Assembly (NCBI RefSeq): GCF_051132615.1
Contig: NZ_CP152375.1
Span: 372,001-436,000, forward strand
Reading direction: 5' to 3'
Origin: G051132615 sp051132615
GTDB taxonomy: Bacteria; Pseudomonadota; Gammaproteobacteria; Burkholderiales; Neisseriaceae
DNA: 64,000 nt
Made by a program: the position numbers and the translations under genes. Numbering within the stretch: the stretch's first letter is position 1; each line of letters starts with the position of its first letter. The notes beneath the pieces are model-generated. The model worked only from the letters and a program-made list of their open reading frames with translations. It did not search any database and had not been told where the DNA came from. Positions 7,431 to 16,521 of this stretch are shown here, piece after piece.

Positions 7431-10058
7431 TCAAACCACACCACGATCAATCAATACATGCTCAATCGCCTCAACAATACCTTTGCCCTGTGATCGATAC
7501 CGATTGATCGCATTGATATCATCTGCATGGGAAGATGAAAGTAAGGCACTGAAGGGATCTGAAATCAAACGACCCACACCTGATCCCATGGGAGAGCGGA
7601 TATACACTTCACTGTAATGATTGTTTTTTTTGAGAGAGCGAATTTGTGCTAAAACCCCTTCAGATACTGGAAAAGGTTGTTTTTCTTGTAGGGTGCGTAA
7701 GGAACCCTCTGTACTTCGTAGATGAAAGAACATATCTGAATTCACGAGGGCTGCCAGTGCTTCAGGTGTTTGATAGTAATCTTGGACAGATTGGGTTGCT
7801 GTACCAAAGCCACAGCCATATTTACGCGCACGGCGATATCCTTCACCCAAAAATGAGGCAACCGCATCTGTTAATAACTGCCATGCTTCATCTACAATAC
7901 ACAACTTCTTACGTGAACGATCCAGATCCAAATACATCTCTTGCATGATCTTTTGGATCATCAATAACATGACAACTTGTTGTAAGCCCTTTTTGTCTTT
8001 AAGTTCTTCCAATTCAAGAACCACAAAGTCATTATTAAAATTAAGTGTCAGTTGACCATTAAAGAATTTGCCATAAGGACCTTCAGTGGTGTATTCCCAC
8101 ATCTGATCAGCCAAACGGTTGATCTCAATATCCAGCTCATCCTGATTGGTGATTTTTTCTGTTAGTAAAGCTTCGTATACATGATTAACTGTCGCTTCTT
8201 TACGATATTGCTTCCAGATTCTTTGAATAATACGTTTGAGTTTTGATTGCTGGTATTCATTCAGCTCCCCACTAGGGGAGCACATCGCCATAAAGATTTT
8301 AGAAACCAACTCTAAATCACTCACCCCCTCTTTGTCTTCAGAGACAATGGTGTCTGCTGTGGCCTCTTCAACCAGTTGAAACGGTGGGATGACAATATTT
8401 CCGTCAGCTGTAAACTCAATGTATTGTCCTCCAATGGCTTCACAGAATTTTTCATATGAACGTCCAACGTCAATAATACGAACTTGGACCCCCATACCTA
8501 AATAATTGCGTACAAGATCATTGACCATAAATGATTTACCCGAACCCGATGCGCCAACCACAACAAAGTTATAGTTACCAGCTGGATTGGTGAAGACATC
8601 AATACCCATTGCTTGGCCACGTTGACCAAAGAACCCCACTACAGGTGGACCATTACCACCCCATTCAGCAACCAATGGAGCCAATGACACCGCATTGGTT
8701 AAGGTTTTGGTGGTCCATCTTTTTTGAATACCAATTTCTTTGACCATATATTTGTTTAAAGCCATAGGTAAAGAACTGAGATAAGAAGACAATTGGGTAA
8801 ACTGATCATCATGTAATTTAAAACCCCGAGTACGCCAAATGGCTTCTGCATTACTTTGGGCTGTTTCAATATGTTCAGGTCTCTCCCACACAATAATCTG
8901 GTGATAGAGCATCAATGCACCCCCACCGTCCTGATAAGATTGAACCAATATGTCTAAATCCTGTTTACGGTCTTTCGCCTCAGGTAAAATCCGCGCCAAT
9001 TGTGAATCCATTAATTGAGTAGCACGCATATTTTGAATATTCAGACTGTTTTTCTTGGTATCAAAATTGGGCTTATAAAGATTCATGCTGATCAGAAAAG
9101 GTGAGCTGTAATTAAGGTTGGCTTCACGAGCTTCACCAATTAAGGCACTCATCATATTTAAATGAAACTGACGTGGGTATTCACTGACAGACAAACAACG
9201 AGCAATAATCGGATGATCGTCTTCAAGTGAACCATCATATTGACCTGCACAATCAAAACGCAAAGATTTACCTGAGTCCAATACTTTAAGAGCCGTTCTG
9301 CCCTCAACGAGTTGATCTTTTAAGAAATCCAGTTCATTCCAATCAGGATCACTATCAATATCCTGATTGGTAAATAAACGAATGGGATTGAGCAACATCC
9401 GACACCAACGAATTAAATCAGTGGGTGTCCAAGTTTTGTCATACAAACCAGAAGTAGATAGACTTGAGATAATTTTTTCTTTTAAGTTAACGGCAAAATC
9501 AACACTGGAGCGATTTTCAAAACTCACCTCTGGCAACACCACACTGATGATGCATCTAAATGTGCGTAAACGAATGGCCGAACCATTAAACATCACGCCT
9601 TTAAGTGATCTTTCCCAAAACTGAGTACGTTTTTGAGCGAGCTCCTCAAACATGGGTTTGGCTGGATCATCATCAGATCGTCTGCTTTGGATGTTCTCAT
9701 AAGCTCTTAAAAATGAACGAATATCTGGGGACGCAAACATTTGAATTTGCATGTAGGTTTCATCAGGCAAAAAATTGAGCAAAGTAGACAAACGGTGCAT
9801 CATTTCGTCATCTGCACCCAATAAAGGATTTAATTCCAATGTAAAGCCTACACCCAAAGATTCGGACTTGTTTTTTTTATTGTTACTGGTCTCTAAAGTA
9901 AACAGTTGGGTAGTGTCATCATAGGCACAGTAGGCAAAAAAATCAGATAGATGTTCGAAAGGTGGATTGACCTGATCATGCTGAGGAGCTTCATAAGGTT
10001 CATTTAAATCCTCAGCCCCTGCAAACCATTCTTTAAACTGACGAAATAGTTTCTTCAT
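7431..10058 (-). CDS. traC: TraC, T4SS ATPase (VirB4 family)
   Basis: 875 residues, full length for F-type TraC. The N-terminal half matches the TraC/VirB4 N domain (PFEHLSDFFAYCAYDD and WERSLKGVMFNG). The ATPase domain has Walker A GASGSGKS near residue 500 and Walker B LCIVDEAWQLL near 720, with the typical GYRRARKYGCGFGTATQSVQD sensor region after it. TraC is the cytoplasmic, membrane-associated motor that energises pilin polymerisation and substrate transfer. The ATG overlaps the traV stop by four bases. Confidence 0.97.
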   Translation of the reverse strand: MKKLFRQFKEWFAGAEDLNEPYEAPQHDQVNPPFEHLSDFFAYCAYDDTTQLFTLETSNNKKNKSESLGVGFTLELNPLLGADDEMMHRLSTLLNFLPDETYMQIQMFASPDIRSFLRAYENIQSRRSDDDPAKPMFEELAQKRTQFWERSLKGVMFNGSAIRLRTFRCIISVVLPEVSFENRSSVDFAVNLKEKIISSLSTSGLYDKTWTPTDLIRWCRMLLNPIRLFTNQDIDSDPDWNELDFLKDQLVEGRTALKVLDSGKSLRFDCAGQYDGSLEDDHPIIARCLSVSEYPRQFHLNMMSALIGEAREANLNYSSPFLISMNLYKPNFDTKKNSLNIQNMRATQLMDSQLARILPEAKDRKQDLDILVQSYQDGGGALMLYHQIIVWERPEHIETAQSNAEAIWRTRGFKLHDDQFTQLSSYLSSLPMALNKYMVKEIGIQKRWTTKTLTNAVSLAPLVAEWGGNGPPVVGFFGQRGQAMGIDVFTNPAGNYNFVVVGASGSGKSFMVNDLVRNYLGMGVQVRIIDVGRSYEKFCEAIGGQYIEFTADGNIVIPPFQLVEEATADTIVSEDKEGVSDLELVSKIFMAMCSPSGELNEYQQSKLKRIIQRIWKQYRKEATVNHVYEALLTEKITNQDELDIEINRLADQMWEYTTEGPYGKFFNGQLTLNFNNDFVVLELEELKDKKGLQQVVMLLMIQKIMQEMYLDLDRSRKKLCIVDEAWQLLTDAVASFLGEGYRRARKYGCGFGTATQSVQDYYQTPEALAALVNSDMFFHLRSTEGSLRTLQEKQPFPVSEGVLAQIRSLKKNNHYSEVYIRSPMGSGVGRLISDPFSALLSSSHADDINAINRYRSQGKGIVEAIEHVLIDRGVV

Positions 10059-10609
10059 TTTTTAGGAAAGTCCCCTGGTAATGGCAAAATATTAGGAACA
10101 GTATCAACCTCCTCTGTTTTGCGTTCATTTGCTTCAACTGGCGTATTGCCACCACCCAATAAACGTGTTTGTGGTTGGTACTCATCCATTATTTGCTTAC
10201 GGTTATGCTCAATCAGCCATCTGCCCTCATTTAAAGTGACATAGGTGTACGATTGATCAACCAGATCACCATCATTGTCTTGATATGGGGCAATCCAAAT
10301 ACGCATGACTTCACTTTGAGTACGCACAGGCATCCCTGAACTTGGCGTAAAACGGTTATTTGGTTGGTATGAACTGGATTGTGTATTGGGAAAATAACGT
10401 TCTGTTTTGATGTTATTTGCACCAGTAACATTGCCACTCAAATCATTGCCAGCAATTGAATTGGCGTAGTTGCCAGAGATTGAGTTACAACTTACTCCTT
10501 CAGGGGCAGCACATTTAAATGAACTTGACCCACCGTAACCTGATAAACCGCCCACACAACCAGTTAGTAAAAGAGGCAATGCAACTAAACACCATGCTCT
10601 TAGTTTCAT
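10055..10609 (-). CDS. traV: TraV, outer-membrane lipoprotein of the T4SS core
   Basis: 184 residues with a lipoprotein signal peptide (LVALPLLLTGC; lipid on Cys18) and a mature chain that starts GGLSGYGGSSSFKCAAPEGVSC, the two-cysteine head typical of TraV. The C-terminal part MRIWIAPYQDNDGDLVDQSY is the conserved TraV segment. TraV forms the outer ring of the core complex with TraK and TraB. The start overlaps the dsbC stop by four bases. Confidence 0.92.
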   Translation of the reverse strand: MKLRAWCLVALPLLLTGCVGGLSGYGGSSSFKCAAPEGVSCNSISGNYANSIAGNDLSGNVTGANNIKTERYFPNTQSSSYQPNNRFTPSSGMPVRTQSEVMRIWIAPYQDNDGDLVDQSYTYVTLNEGRWLIEHNRKQIMDEYQPQTRLLGGGNTPVEANERKTEEVDTVPNILPLPGDFPKK

Positions 10610-11328
10610 TTTTGCCCTCCTAACCAGTTTTCTAATGTCGCTCTGGGTACTGCGCCAGAAAGTGTAGAACCGTTCTTGTGTATCATTGACGGTGTGGCTC
10701 TGATATTATTTTGAGCAGCCAACTTGATATTGGCTTCTACTGGATTGGCGCATTTTTTAACTGCTGGCTGCTTACCTGAAAGCATTAAATCATTCCAAGC
10801 TTGACCTTGATTACTCGCACACCAAACTGATTCAGCTTTAGCAGCTGCATTAGGGTGTAAAGAGGCAATGGGATACAAGAAAACATAAACTGTATAGTCA
10901 GTCATACCAGCCAAAGTTTCTTCAAGTCGTTGGCAATATGGGCAATCAGGATCAGTAAATAAGGCAAACTCACGCACACCTTTACCGCCATTGCCCTTCA
11001 CTATTTTGATGGCATTATCAAAAGGAAACGCAGCATAATCAACCTTGTTTAAACTTTCTTTAACCCCTGCTGTTAAGTCTTTTTGATTGGGCATATCAAA
11101 CAAATGGCCAAAGATAAAATACTGTGCGCTTTGATCTGTGTAGGCGACATTTTTACCCATCACCACTTCATATATACCAGTGATGACGGTTTCTTTTACT
11201 GAAGCAAAAGTGGTGTTGGGATAACGTTTAGACAAATTCGCTTTAGTAGTTGCGACATCTGCAAACACATGAGTAGAAAATGCAGCCAAAAGTATAGAAA
11301 TGGTCAATAATTTGCGTGAATGTTTCAT
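10606..11328 (-). CDS. dsbC: DsbC-type disulphide isomerase of the conjugation operon
   Basis: 240 residues with a signal peptide (LLTISILLAAFSTHVFA), an N-terminal dimerisation domain and a thioredoxin domain with active site DPDCPYCQRL (Cys129, Cys132). The cis-proline region is IRATPSMI. It should isomerise disulphides in the cysteine-rich TraN, TraU and TraV. A second, chromosomal dsbC lies at 52484-53287; that one is a lipoprotein while this one is soluble, so the island brings its own folding helper. The gonococcal island also carries a dsbC among its tra genes, from memory. Confidence 0.93.
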   Translation of the reverse strand: MKHSRKLLTISILLAAFSTHVFADVATTKANLSKRYPNTTFASVKETVITGIYEVVMGKNVAYTDQSAQYFIFGHLFDMPNQKDLTAGVKESLNKVDYAAFPFDNAIKIVKGNGGKGVREFALFTDPDCPYCQRLEETLAGMTDYTVYVFLYPIASLHPNAAAKAESVWCASNQGQAWNDLMLSGKQPAVKKCANPVEANIKLAAQNNIRATPSMIHKNGSTLSGAVPRATLENWLGGQK

Positions 11329-11336
11329 AATTTATC

Positions 11337-11657
11337 CTATTGTTTGTTTGATGAGGCACATGTTTTTTTAGCTTTTCTTGGAACCAAATGTGCTTGCTTG
11401 CTTTCTTGTAATGAGGCAATCAGCATAGGGTTTTTTTTTGCCGTATTTACAGAACACCCTTTAATGCTTTCTTGCCCCAATGAGTGCATTTCTTTGACTA
11501 CTTTATTAATTACATTTGATGATTCTTTTATCATTGCTTGATTCATTGTTTTAGAAGAGTCACCCAACGAACTATTGTGCTCAACTTCTGCAAAAACACT
11601 ACAACTTGTCAGTAAAGTAAGTGAAATGATGATGTTTTTGTTTATGCTTAATTTCAT
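11337..11657 (-). CDS. Small secreted protein between traB and dsbC, function unknown
   Basis: 106 residues with a signal peptide (IIISLTLLTSCSVFAEVEH). The mature part is short and helical (MNQAMIKESSNVINKVVKEM) with cysteines at GCSVNT and CASSNKQ. TSC in the signal could be mistaken for a lipobox, but SVFA-E gives a better type I cleavage site. It is nine bases from dsbC and 17 from traB, so it is part of the operon. I know no family for it. Periplasmic location and possible disulphide make it a candidate accessory assembly factor. Confidence 0.7.
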   Translation of the reverse strand: MKLSINKNIIISLTLLTSCSVFAEVEHNSSLGDSSKTMNQAMIKESSNVINKVVKEMHSLGQESIKGCSVNTAKKNPMLIASLQESKQAHLVPRKAKKTCASSNKQ

Positions 11658-11674
11658 GTATTTATCCTCACTAC

Positions 11675-12937
11675 TTATTGTTTGCTTGGGCTGTCATCAA
11701 TCTGAAAACCTTGCATCAACACAACGTCAAGTTGTCGCCCTGCATTGATTTCAACCACTGGGAAGGTTTTATCAGCCAACTTAATGTAATAGTCCGCAAT
11801 CTTATCCAGTGCATTACCCATGCCGTCAGCGATACCAGCCTTATATTCGTCCCCAGCTTTAGTAGAAGATGTGGTTCCAAATACACTTGTTGAGGTTGTT
11901 TTATAAGATTCAGCAACCCCCTTACCAGCTCCAGAGATCACCCCAGCTAATAAGGCGTTGGCAATAATTTGCCCTTGTTTCGTGACTACACGTCCACGAA
12001 CGCCTGTTTTACCATCTTCACCAGCGACATAACCTTTAATGGGCACTTCTAAGACCCTGCCATCAGCACCGACACAAGACATTCTGTCGGTACGTGCATA
12101 AGCACGTTCTGAAGAGATATCGCCATAAGCAGATGCAGTAATGAAGCATTCTTTAAAGTTGTATTTAAAAAGATTGGGTAATTGAGCCAAATCAGTGACT
12201 CTCATCAAAATTGGGTGGGGGGTCGCATTTTGTGCATCACCCCCTGTCGGTGCATCAACCCCTCCCAGCAAGACCACTCGGAAAAACGTTCCTGCTGGAA
12301 TATAGGATTCACGCACACGAAACTTTGCTGAATTGGTGGCAACTGCAACGTCTCCACCATCTTGATATACCTCTAAATTAGGTCTAATACCTTTAAAGCG
12401 AACAGTTGAGGTGGTTTTTTTGAAATCATCTGACCGTCTCACTGAAGGCGTATTTAATTGGTTTTGTTGATCCTGAAGCGACTGAATACCAATATCCACA
12501 GATTGAATACTGGATTTAGGTGCCATCTGGACCATCTCAGTTTTACCTGATTTAGGTAAATCAGTTGTAGGTGGTGGTGGCGGTAAGGCTGTACCATTAC
12601 CAAAAATATCATCTTGAGGTAATTTAGTGTCTTTACCCTTTAATACATTATTGAATTTACGTTCTAATTCATCAATTTTGCGATCCTGTGCTGATATTTT
12701 GGCACTCTCATTGACTTGCCACGCATCAGAATCGTCTGTGATCTTATCAATACGGGTAAAATCCGTTGCTGTGACTTTTTTAACTGCCGTTTCTTGTTTT
12801 TTTTCTTCATTGTCTTTTTTCATCTGATCTTTATAACTGGCAGCAATAACTGTCCCCACAATTAAAACCAGAATAATCACGGCCCCTACAATTAGTTGTT
12901 TCTTTTTGGCTTTGGAGAGAAAGAATTTCTTAGCCAT
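11675..12937 (-). CDS. traB: TraB, T4SS core-complex protein (VirB10 family)
   Basis: 420 residues. An inner-membrane anchor (QLIVGAVIILVLIVGTVIAA, about 14-33) is followed by a short coiled-coil stretch (DRKIDELERKFNNVL), a proline stretch (ALPPPPPTTDLP) that would span the periplasm, and the VirB10-like beta domain: FKGIRPNLEVYQDGG, SYIPAGTFFRVVLLGGVDAPTG, GYVAGEDGKTGVRGRVVTKQG. TraB links the inner membrane to the outer TraV/TraK ring. It is in the fixed order traL-traE-traK-traB. Confidence 0.95.
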   Translation of the reverse strand: MAKKFFLSKAKKKQLIVGAVIILVLIVGTVIAASYKDQMKKDNEEKKQETAVKKVTATDFTRIDKITDDSDAWQVNESAKISAQDRKIDELERKFNNVLKGKDTKLPQDDIFGNGTALPPPPPTTDLPKSGKTEMVQMAPKSSIQSVDIGIQSLQDQQNQLNTPSVRRSDDFKKTTSTVRFKGIRPNLEVYQDGGDVAVATNSAKFRVRESYIPAGTFFRVVLLGGVDAPTGGDAQNATPHPILMRVTDLAQLPNLFKYNFKECFITASAYGDISSERAYARTDRMSCVGADGRVLEVPIKGYVAGEDGKTGVRGRVVTKQGQIIANALLAGVISGAGKGVAESYKTTSTSVFGTTSSTKAGDEYKAGIADGMGNALDKIADYYIKLADKTFPVVEINAGRQLDVVLMQGFQIDDSPSKQ

Positions 12938-12939
12938 AA

Positions 12940-13692
12940 TCAGTTCCCCCCACTTTGTACGATAAATACTTCAGTTTGCTCACCAGGAGCCAATTGCAAT
13001 TTACGAATGGCAACGGCCAATACACGAGGTTTGTAAAATTCTTGTTCAGCCAAAACAATAGGTTCTTTGGTGATATTGGTTAAAGTAAAACTTTCAGCAA
13101 AAAGATCTGCGCCTGAATAACGGTTTTTACGGATAAACAAGACCTCTTTCCAAAGAGGCACTTCTGCGTAACTTGGGGTAATTTGTGCGCCAAAGCCTGT
13201 GGTATTGTTATTGGCAATGGCAATTAAAAACGCCTTAATAGATCGAGCATATGCATCCTGTTTGCTGGATATGGGTTGTGGCATTCTGGCTTGCTGCTGC
13301 TCAATGGATTTGAGCTGATTGATCTGTGCGGTTTTTTCTTGAATAATGATGGAATCAGCTTGAACACCTGAAGTGTTCAATACAACCAAATAGGTTCTAT
13401 TGCTGTCTGAAGTTACAAATAAATTGATTTTTTTCTTATTACCAATAGGTTTGATATAGACTTGACCTGTGATCTCATCTTTTTGTAGATCCAGTTCCCC
13501 ATCTAAAAACCGCGCATTGATGATACGCCCACCTTCAATACTGATGCGTGTCATTGCTTTAGTGGACACAATAGCATTGAGTTGTTGTGACTCATCTGCT
13601 TGTAGATATTGAGCGGCATAAGCAGCCAAAAAACAACCACTAAATAGTGCGCTTATAAATAATTGATTCAGTTTTTTCGTTGAAATAATCAT
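12940..13692 (-). CDS. traK: TraK, T4SS secretin-like core protein (VirB9 analogue)
   Basis: 250 residues with a signal peptide (LFISALFSGCFLAAYAAQY). The mature chain shows the TraK pattern: an N-terminal beta domain (ISIEGGRIINARFLDGELDLQK) that matches family signature text, and a C-terminal beta domain (FAESFTLTNITKEPIVLAEQEFY and APGEQTEVFIV) that contacts TraV and TraB. It lies three bases from traB. The ATG is the only sensible start ahead of the signal peptide. Confidence 0.92.
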   Translation of the reverse strand: MIISTKKLNQLFISALFSGCFLAAYAAQYLQADESQQLNAIVSTKAMTRISIEGGRIINARFLDGELDLQKDEITGQVYIKPIGNKKKINLFVTSDSNRTYLVVLNTSGVQADSIIIQEKTAQINQLKSIEQQQARMPQPISSKQDAYARSIKAFLIAIANNNTTGFGAQITPSYAEVPLWKEVLFIRKNRYSGADLFAESFTLTNITKEPIVLAEQEFYKPRVLAVAIRKLQLAPGEQTEVFIVQSGGN

Positions 13693-13694
13693 AC

Positions 13695-14429
13695 TTATGC
13701 TCCAGATGCAGATTGATTAGGCTGAACATCTGCACCAATTTGGTTATTAGGCTCTGAGGCTTCTTGATTGGCTTCTTCCTGATTCAACCTAAAATCGGTG
13801 GATTCTGTGGGAACGGTTTCCGCGGAAACAATATAAGAGTCCTCAATTTGATCCTTTTTAGGTTGTCCTTTGGTCGGTATTTCTTCTTTAATGCTCAATA
13901 ATGAAATTCTGCCACCCTGATTTTTAAATTGAACCAATAGAATTCTTTGGGATTTTTTGAAGATTTTGTCCCCAATAGAACTGATAAACTGCCCTTCTAG
14001 TTTGACTGTATTGTTCACTTCATACCCTGTTACCCTACGTGGTACAAACCAGGTACTAATATTGCGTTTTTTAAGATACTGTTGAGTAATAATCAGTTCT
14101 TGAGATAAAGCCTGATAGTATTCAGGCGCAACATAATTTAATAAAACCTGATGTTGCTTCTCAACTGTTTGGGGTGTGGCATTTAGTAGTAACTGTGCTG
14201 TATAAATCGCCATTTCCTCTAAATACTCTTTAGAGGTTTTTGTATTCGTCATTGTGATGCTACGGTTCACTTCTGGTGGAACCAATATGGTCTGTACCAC
14301 CGTCTTTTTACTCAGTAAAACCAAGGTCAATAAGAATGTGCTGATAATCGATAAAAAGAGTAAGACCCAAACAATCTTCCGTATTCCTGTGCGTGACTCA
14401 ATTTCTTTTAAATGTTGATCTAATTTCAT
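13695..14429 (-). CDS. traE: TraE, T4SS inner-membrane protein (VirB8 analogue)
   Basis: 244 residues. A short cytoplasmic head, one membrane helix (IVWVLLFLSIISTFLLTLVLL, residues 19-39), then the TraE periplasmic domain with VLVPPEVNRSITMTNTKTSKEY, SREYLEEMAIYTAQLLLNATP-type text and YVAPEYYQAL. The acidic, glutamine/asparagine-rich tail after residue 200 (STDFRLNQEEANQEASEPNN) is longer than in F plasmid TraE (188 aa). TraE is part of the pilus assembly platform. Its ATG overlaps the traL stop by four bases. Confidence 0.92.
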   Translation of the reverse strand: MKLDQHLKEIESRTGIRKIVWVLLFLSIISTFLLTLVLLSKKTVVQTILVPPEVNRSITMTNTKTSKEYLEEMAIYTAQLLLNATPQTVEKQHQVLLNYVAPEYYQALSQELIITQQYLKKRNISTWFVPRRVTGYEVNNTVKLEGQFISSIGDKIFKKSQRILLVQFKNQGGRISLLSIKEEIPTKGQPKKDQIEDSYIVSAETVPTESTDFRLNQEEANQEASEPNNQIGADVQPNQSASGA

Positions 14430-14716
14430 TTTATAAACTCTCTTTTATCTGAATCAGGCATACAGGCATTGTTTTTAGGAATGGGCAAATACCATAAAAT
14501 GGCATGTAAAAAGAACCAAGGATGCTTCCCTGCCTTAAATTTGCCCCATCGCCAAGCAGCAAAAAAGAAAAAAGGTGGATACAAAAAGAAATTCCGAGTA
14601 ATCACCCCTACACCGAACCCAATCAAACAAATTAGGGATACATCTAAGTCCCACAGAAACATCTTCTTAGGTTTATCGATGGTATTGGGGATCAATAACT
14701 CGGACTCTTTCATCAC
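14426..14716 (-). CDS. traL: TraL, T4SS inner-membrane protein (VirB3 analogue)
   Basis: 96 residues, the usual TraL size. Two close membrane segments (LICLIGFGVGVITRNFFLY and PPFFFFAAWRWGKFKAG) follow a polar N-terminus that contains NTIDKPKKMFLWDLD, and the charged HPWFFLHAILWYLP segment closes the protein. This small hairpin protein is needed for pilus assembly and lies between the pilin and traE as in all F-type operons. Confidence 0.9.
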   Translation of the reverse strand: MMKESELLIPNTIDKPKKMFLWDLDVSLICLIGFGVGVITRNFFLYPPFFFFAAWRWGKFKAGKHPWFFLHAILWYLPIPKNNACMPDSDKREFIK

Positions 14717-14742
14717 ACACCTTTTTTCAGCTTAAAAGTTGA

Positions 14743-15075
14743 TTAGATGATGGCTGTGAACATCGCTTGAATAATGGATGGTCCCATCACACAAGCCAGT
14801 GCAAAACCAATACCGACAATAGCTGGCATTAAGGTTTGTTTGGTCACCCCAACAGCAATACCAATACTGAAACACGTAATGGCCAGCATCACACCCAACC
14901 AACCTTCGATCCAACCAATGACCATTTCAGCCATTTGCTGGAATTCTGCCCCAGTTGTTGCTGCCATTGCTGGTAAAGCAATTAAACCTAGAGCCATTAC
15001 CATCATCATTTGAACTTTTTGTTTTTTATTCAAAGCAACTTGAGTAAAATTTTTAGTTAAATCATTGAAAGTCAT
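14743..15075 (-). CDS. traA: TraA pilin precursor
   Basis: 110 residues from the ATG at 15075, which has AAGGAAAT upstream; an ATG 36 bases earlier is possible but poorer. The precursor has a long leader (about 39 residues, ending LIALPAMA) and a mature part of about 71 residues with two hydrophobic helices (MVIGWIEGWLGVMLAITCFS and LMPAIVGIGFALACVMGPSI), the F-type pilin layout. The S26 peptidase further down the operon probably removes the leader, or some more complex processing happens. It is the first structural pilus gene after the transglycosylase and lipoprotein genes. Confidence 0.85.
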   Translation of the reverse strand: MTFNDLTKNFTQVALNKKQKVQMMMVMALGLIALPAMAATTGAEFQQMAEMVIGWIEGWLGVMLAITCFSIGIAVGVTKQTLMPAIVGIGFALACVMGPSIIQAMFTAII

Positions 15076-15127
15076 ACTTATTTCCTTTTTGAAGCACATA
15101 ACGTTGTGCATTACGTCCGAGTAGCCT

Positions 15128-15712
15128 TTACTGAGCCAAAAGTTCTATGGTGACAATCCGCATTTTTACGCGAACACTATCAGGACTTCTGGCTGTCGCA
15201 GTTGAGTCATTACAGCAAGGAGGTTGGCTCTTTAATTGAATTTCTGAGCGCACACCATGTTGTCTCAACCACTTTTGAACAGTCGTTGCTCTTTGTAGAG
15301 CCAACTTTTGGTTCACTATTGAGTTTTTTCCTGAAACTGGATCAGTCCAGCCTCTTAATACAATGATTTGATTGCCCTTTAACTGTGGGGCAATACCTTT
15401 TAATGTTTTAATAGATGCTTGGCTTAAATTTGCCTTACCAAATGCGAAGTACACCTTCGCCACTACTTTTGAAGCATCAAAATCTTGTGTTGTCTGTGTT
15501 TTTTGTGGCTTACTGTTGTAAGCATTAAGCGTTTTAGGTGTTCGTTCAGGACAATCAATATCGGTTTGGCAGTAAACAAACTTTCCAAAACCATTCTGTT
15601 CTATGCGCCACAACCGCTTTTTTGATTCGGACTGTGGTTCATATACAGCGCAACCAGTTAAAACTGTGATTAGGCTGATTAACGTAAAGATATTTTTTGC
15701 CAGTTGTCCCAT
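15128..15712 (-). CDS. OmpA-like peptidoglycan-binding lipoprotein in the tra operon
   Basis: 194 residues with a lipoprotein signal (LISLITVLTGC; lipid on Cys21). The C-terminal half is an OmpA-like domain: VYFAFGKANLSQASIKTLKG, then IIVLRGWTDPVSGKNSIVNQ and LALQRATTVQKWLRQHG, matching the family's F-x-F-x(6)-L, GxTD and N-x-L-x-x-x-R-A pattern. The Cys-rich insert QPPCCNDS in the last part is unusual. The protein should tie the outer membrane to peptidoglycan at the T4SS. It overlaps the transglycosylase gene upstream by 34 bases. Confidence 0.85.
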   Translation of the reverse strand: MGQLAKNIFTLISLITVLTGCAVYEPQSESKKRLWRIEQNGFGKFVYCQTDIDCPERTPKTLNAYNSKPQKTQTTQDFDASKVVAKVYFAFGKANLSQASIKTLKGIAPQLKGNQIIVLRGWTDPVSGKNSIVNQKLALQRATTVQKWLRQHGVRSEIQLKSQPPCCNDSTATARSPDSVRVKMRIVTIELLAQ

Positions 15713-16134
15713 ATTTTTCTACTGTATTGATTTCTCACTTGCGTACACGCATTACCTTTTAATTTGGTACAAGATGCGTTATATGCTCCTATAGCATTCC
15801 AATTACGCCCATATTGATTAAAGTTATGAGCCAAAATCCATGCACCTACATGAACATTGATACAAGGCTCCCAAATATGGGCTTCAGTTAAACCAAATCT
15901 TTTATTTAAAATAGGCAACCAACTTCTATTTATGCCCATCAGTCCAATGTCTTGTGTTGGACTTTCTATATTTGCTCGCATAGAAGATTCTGTTTGTGCA
16001 ATTGCTCTCAATAAATGAGCATTGATGCCGTACTTCTGTGCTGCCTCTTCAAAACAAAATGCGTGTACTGAAGAACTCAAAACTAAAAATAAACATATAC
16101 CCTTATATGTACTTTTCTTTTTCATTTCTCTCAT
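15679..16134 (-). CDS. ltgX: Lytic transglycosylase of the T4SS (LtgX-like)
   Basis: About 151 residues from the ATG at 16134 (a second ATG at 16125 is also possible; an ATG at 16197 gives a poor N-terminus). A signal peptide (GICLFLVLSSSVHAFC) precedes a SLT domain: AHLLRAIAQTESSMRANIES with the catalytic glutamate in TES, GLMGINRSWLPIL, and NAIGAYNASCTK. It should open peptidoglycan locally for the channel. The gonococcal island has a similar gene, ltgX. It is the promoter-proximal gene of the leftward operon, starting about 57-66 bases from a 37 bp repeated element. Confidence 0.85.
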   Translation of the reverse strand: MREMKKKSTYKGICLFLVLSSSVHAFCFEEAAQKYGINAHLLRAIAQTESSMRANIESPTQDIGLMGINRSWLPILNKRFGLTEAHIWEPCINVHVGAWILAHNFNQYGRNWNAIGAYNASCTKLKGNACTQVRNQYSRKIWDNWQKISLR

Positions 16135-16191
16135 AGCCTGTTCAACATAGAGATGAGCTGCATTGTTAAGTAAAATCAACACAAATTCATT

Positions 16192-16228
16192 AAACAATCA
16201 AAAATATGAAATTTGATTAAAAGTAGAA
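16192..16228 (-). promoter_or_regulatory. 37 bp element upstream of the leftward tra operon (copy 1)
   Basis: This element matches copy 2 at 16687-16723 at 35 of 37 positions, in inverted orientation. Read towards its gene each copy contains TTTTAATCAAATTTCATA. The distance to the first gene is nearly equal on both sides: 57 or 66 bases here depending on the start, 65 on the other side. Equal spacing and orientation suggest a shared promoter or operator for both operons. No repressor gene is identified. Confidence 0.6.
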
Positions 16229-16521
16229 ATTAAAATTTAGATATGATAGAGTTAGCGGTTTTATCAAATTTGTTAGAAAAATCTTAAAAAATCATGTTTT
16301 TGGTTCAAAACATGCATGTCATTAGCTATATGAAATACTTTCAGCGAAATATCATCTTATTTCAATAGCATTATTTATCATATATCATTTAAATAGATTT
16401 AATATTGTCTGGAAAATTAGAGCAGAAACTGCTACTTTTTTGCACTGTCGCAAAAATGAAAATTTAGTGGTCAAAAAAGCAGAAAAAAGCAGAATTAATG
16501 GTAATGGGCTTATCCAAAAGC

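Noticed and set aside
7646..7948. 100-codon open frame on the plus strand inside traC
   Set aside because: It is a shadow of the traC coding frame on the other strand, with no independent start signals or protein-like features.
15076..15127. Small inverted repeat GCACA/TGTGC ahead of traA
   Set aside because: Five-base arms in a short operon gap; too weak to call a regulatory structure.
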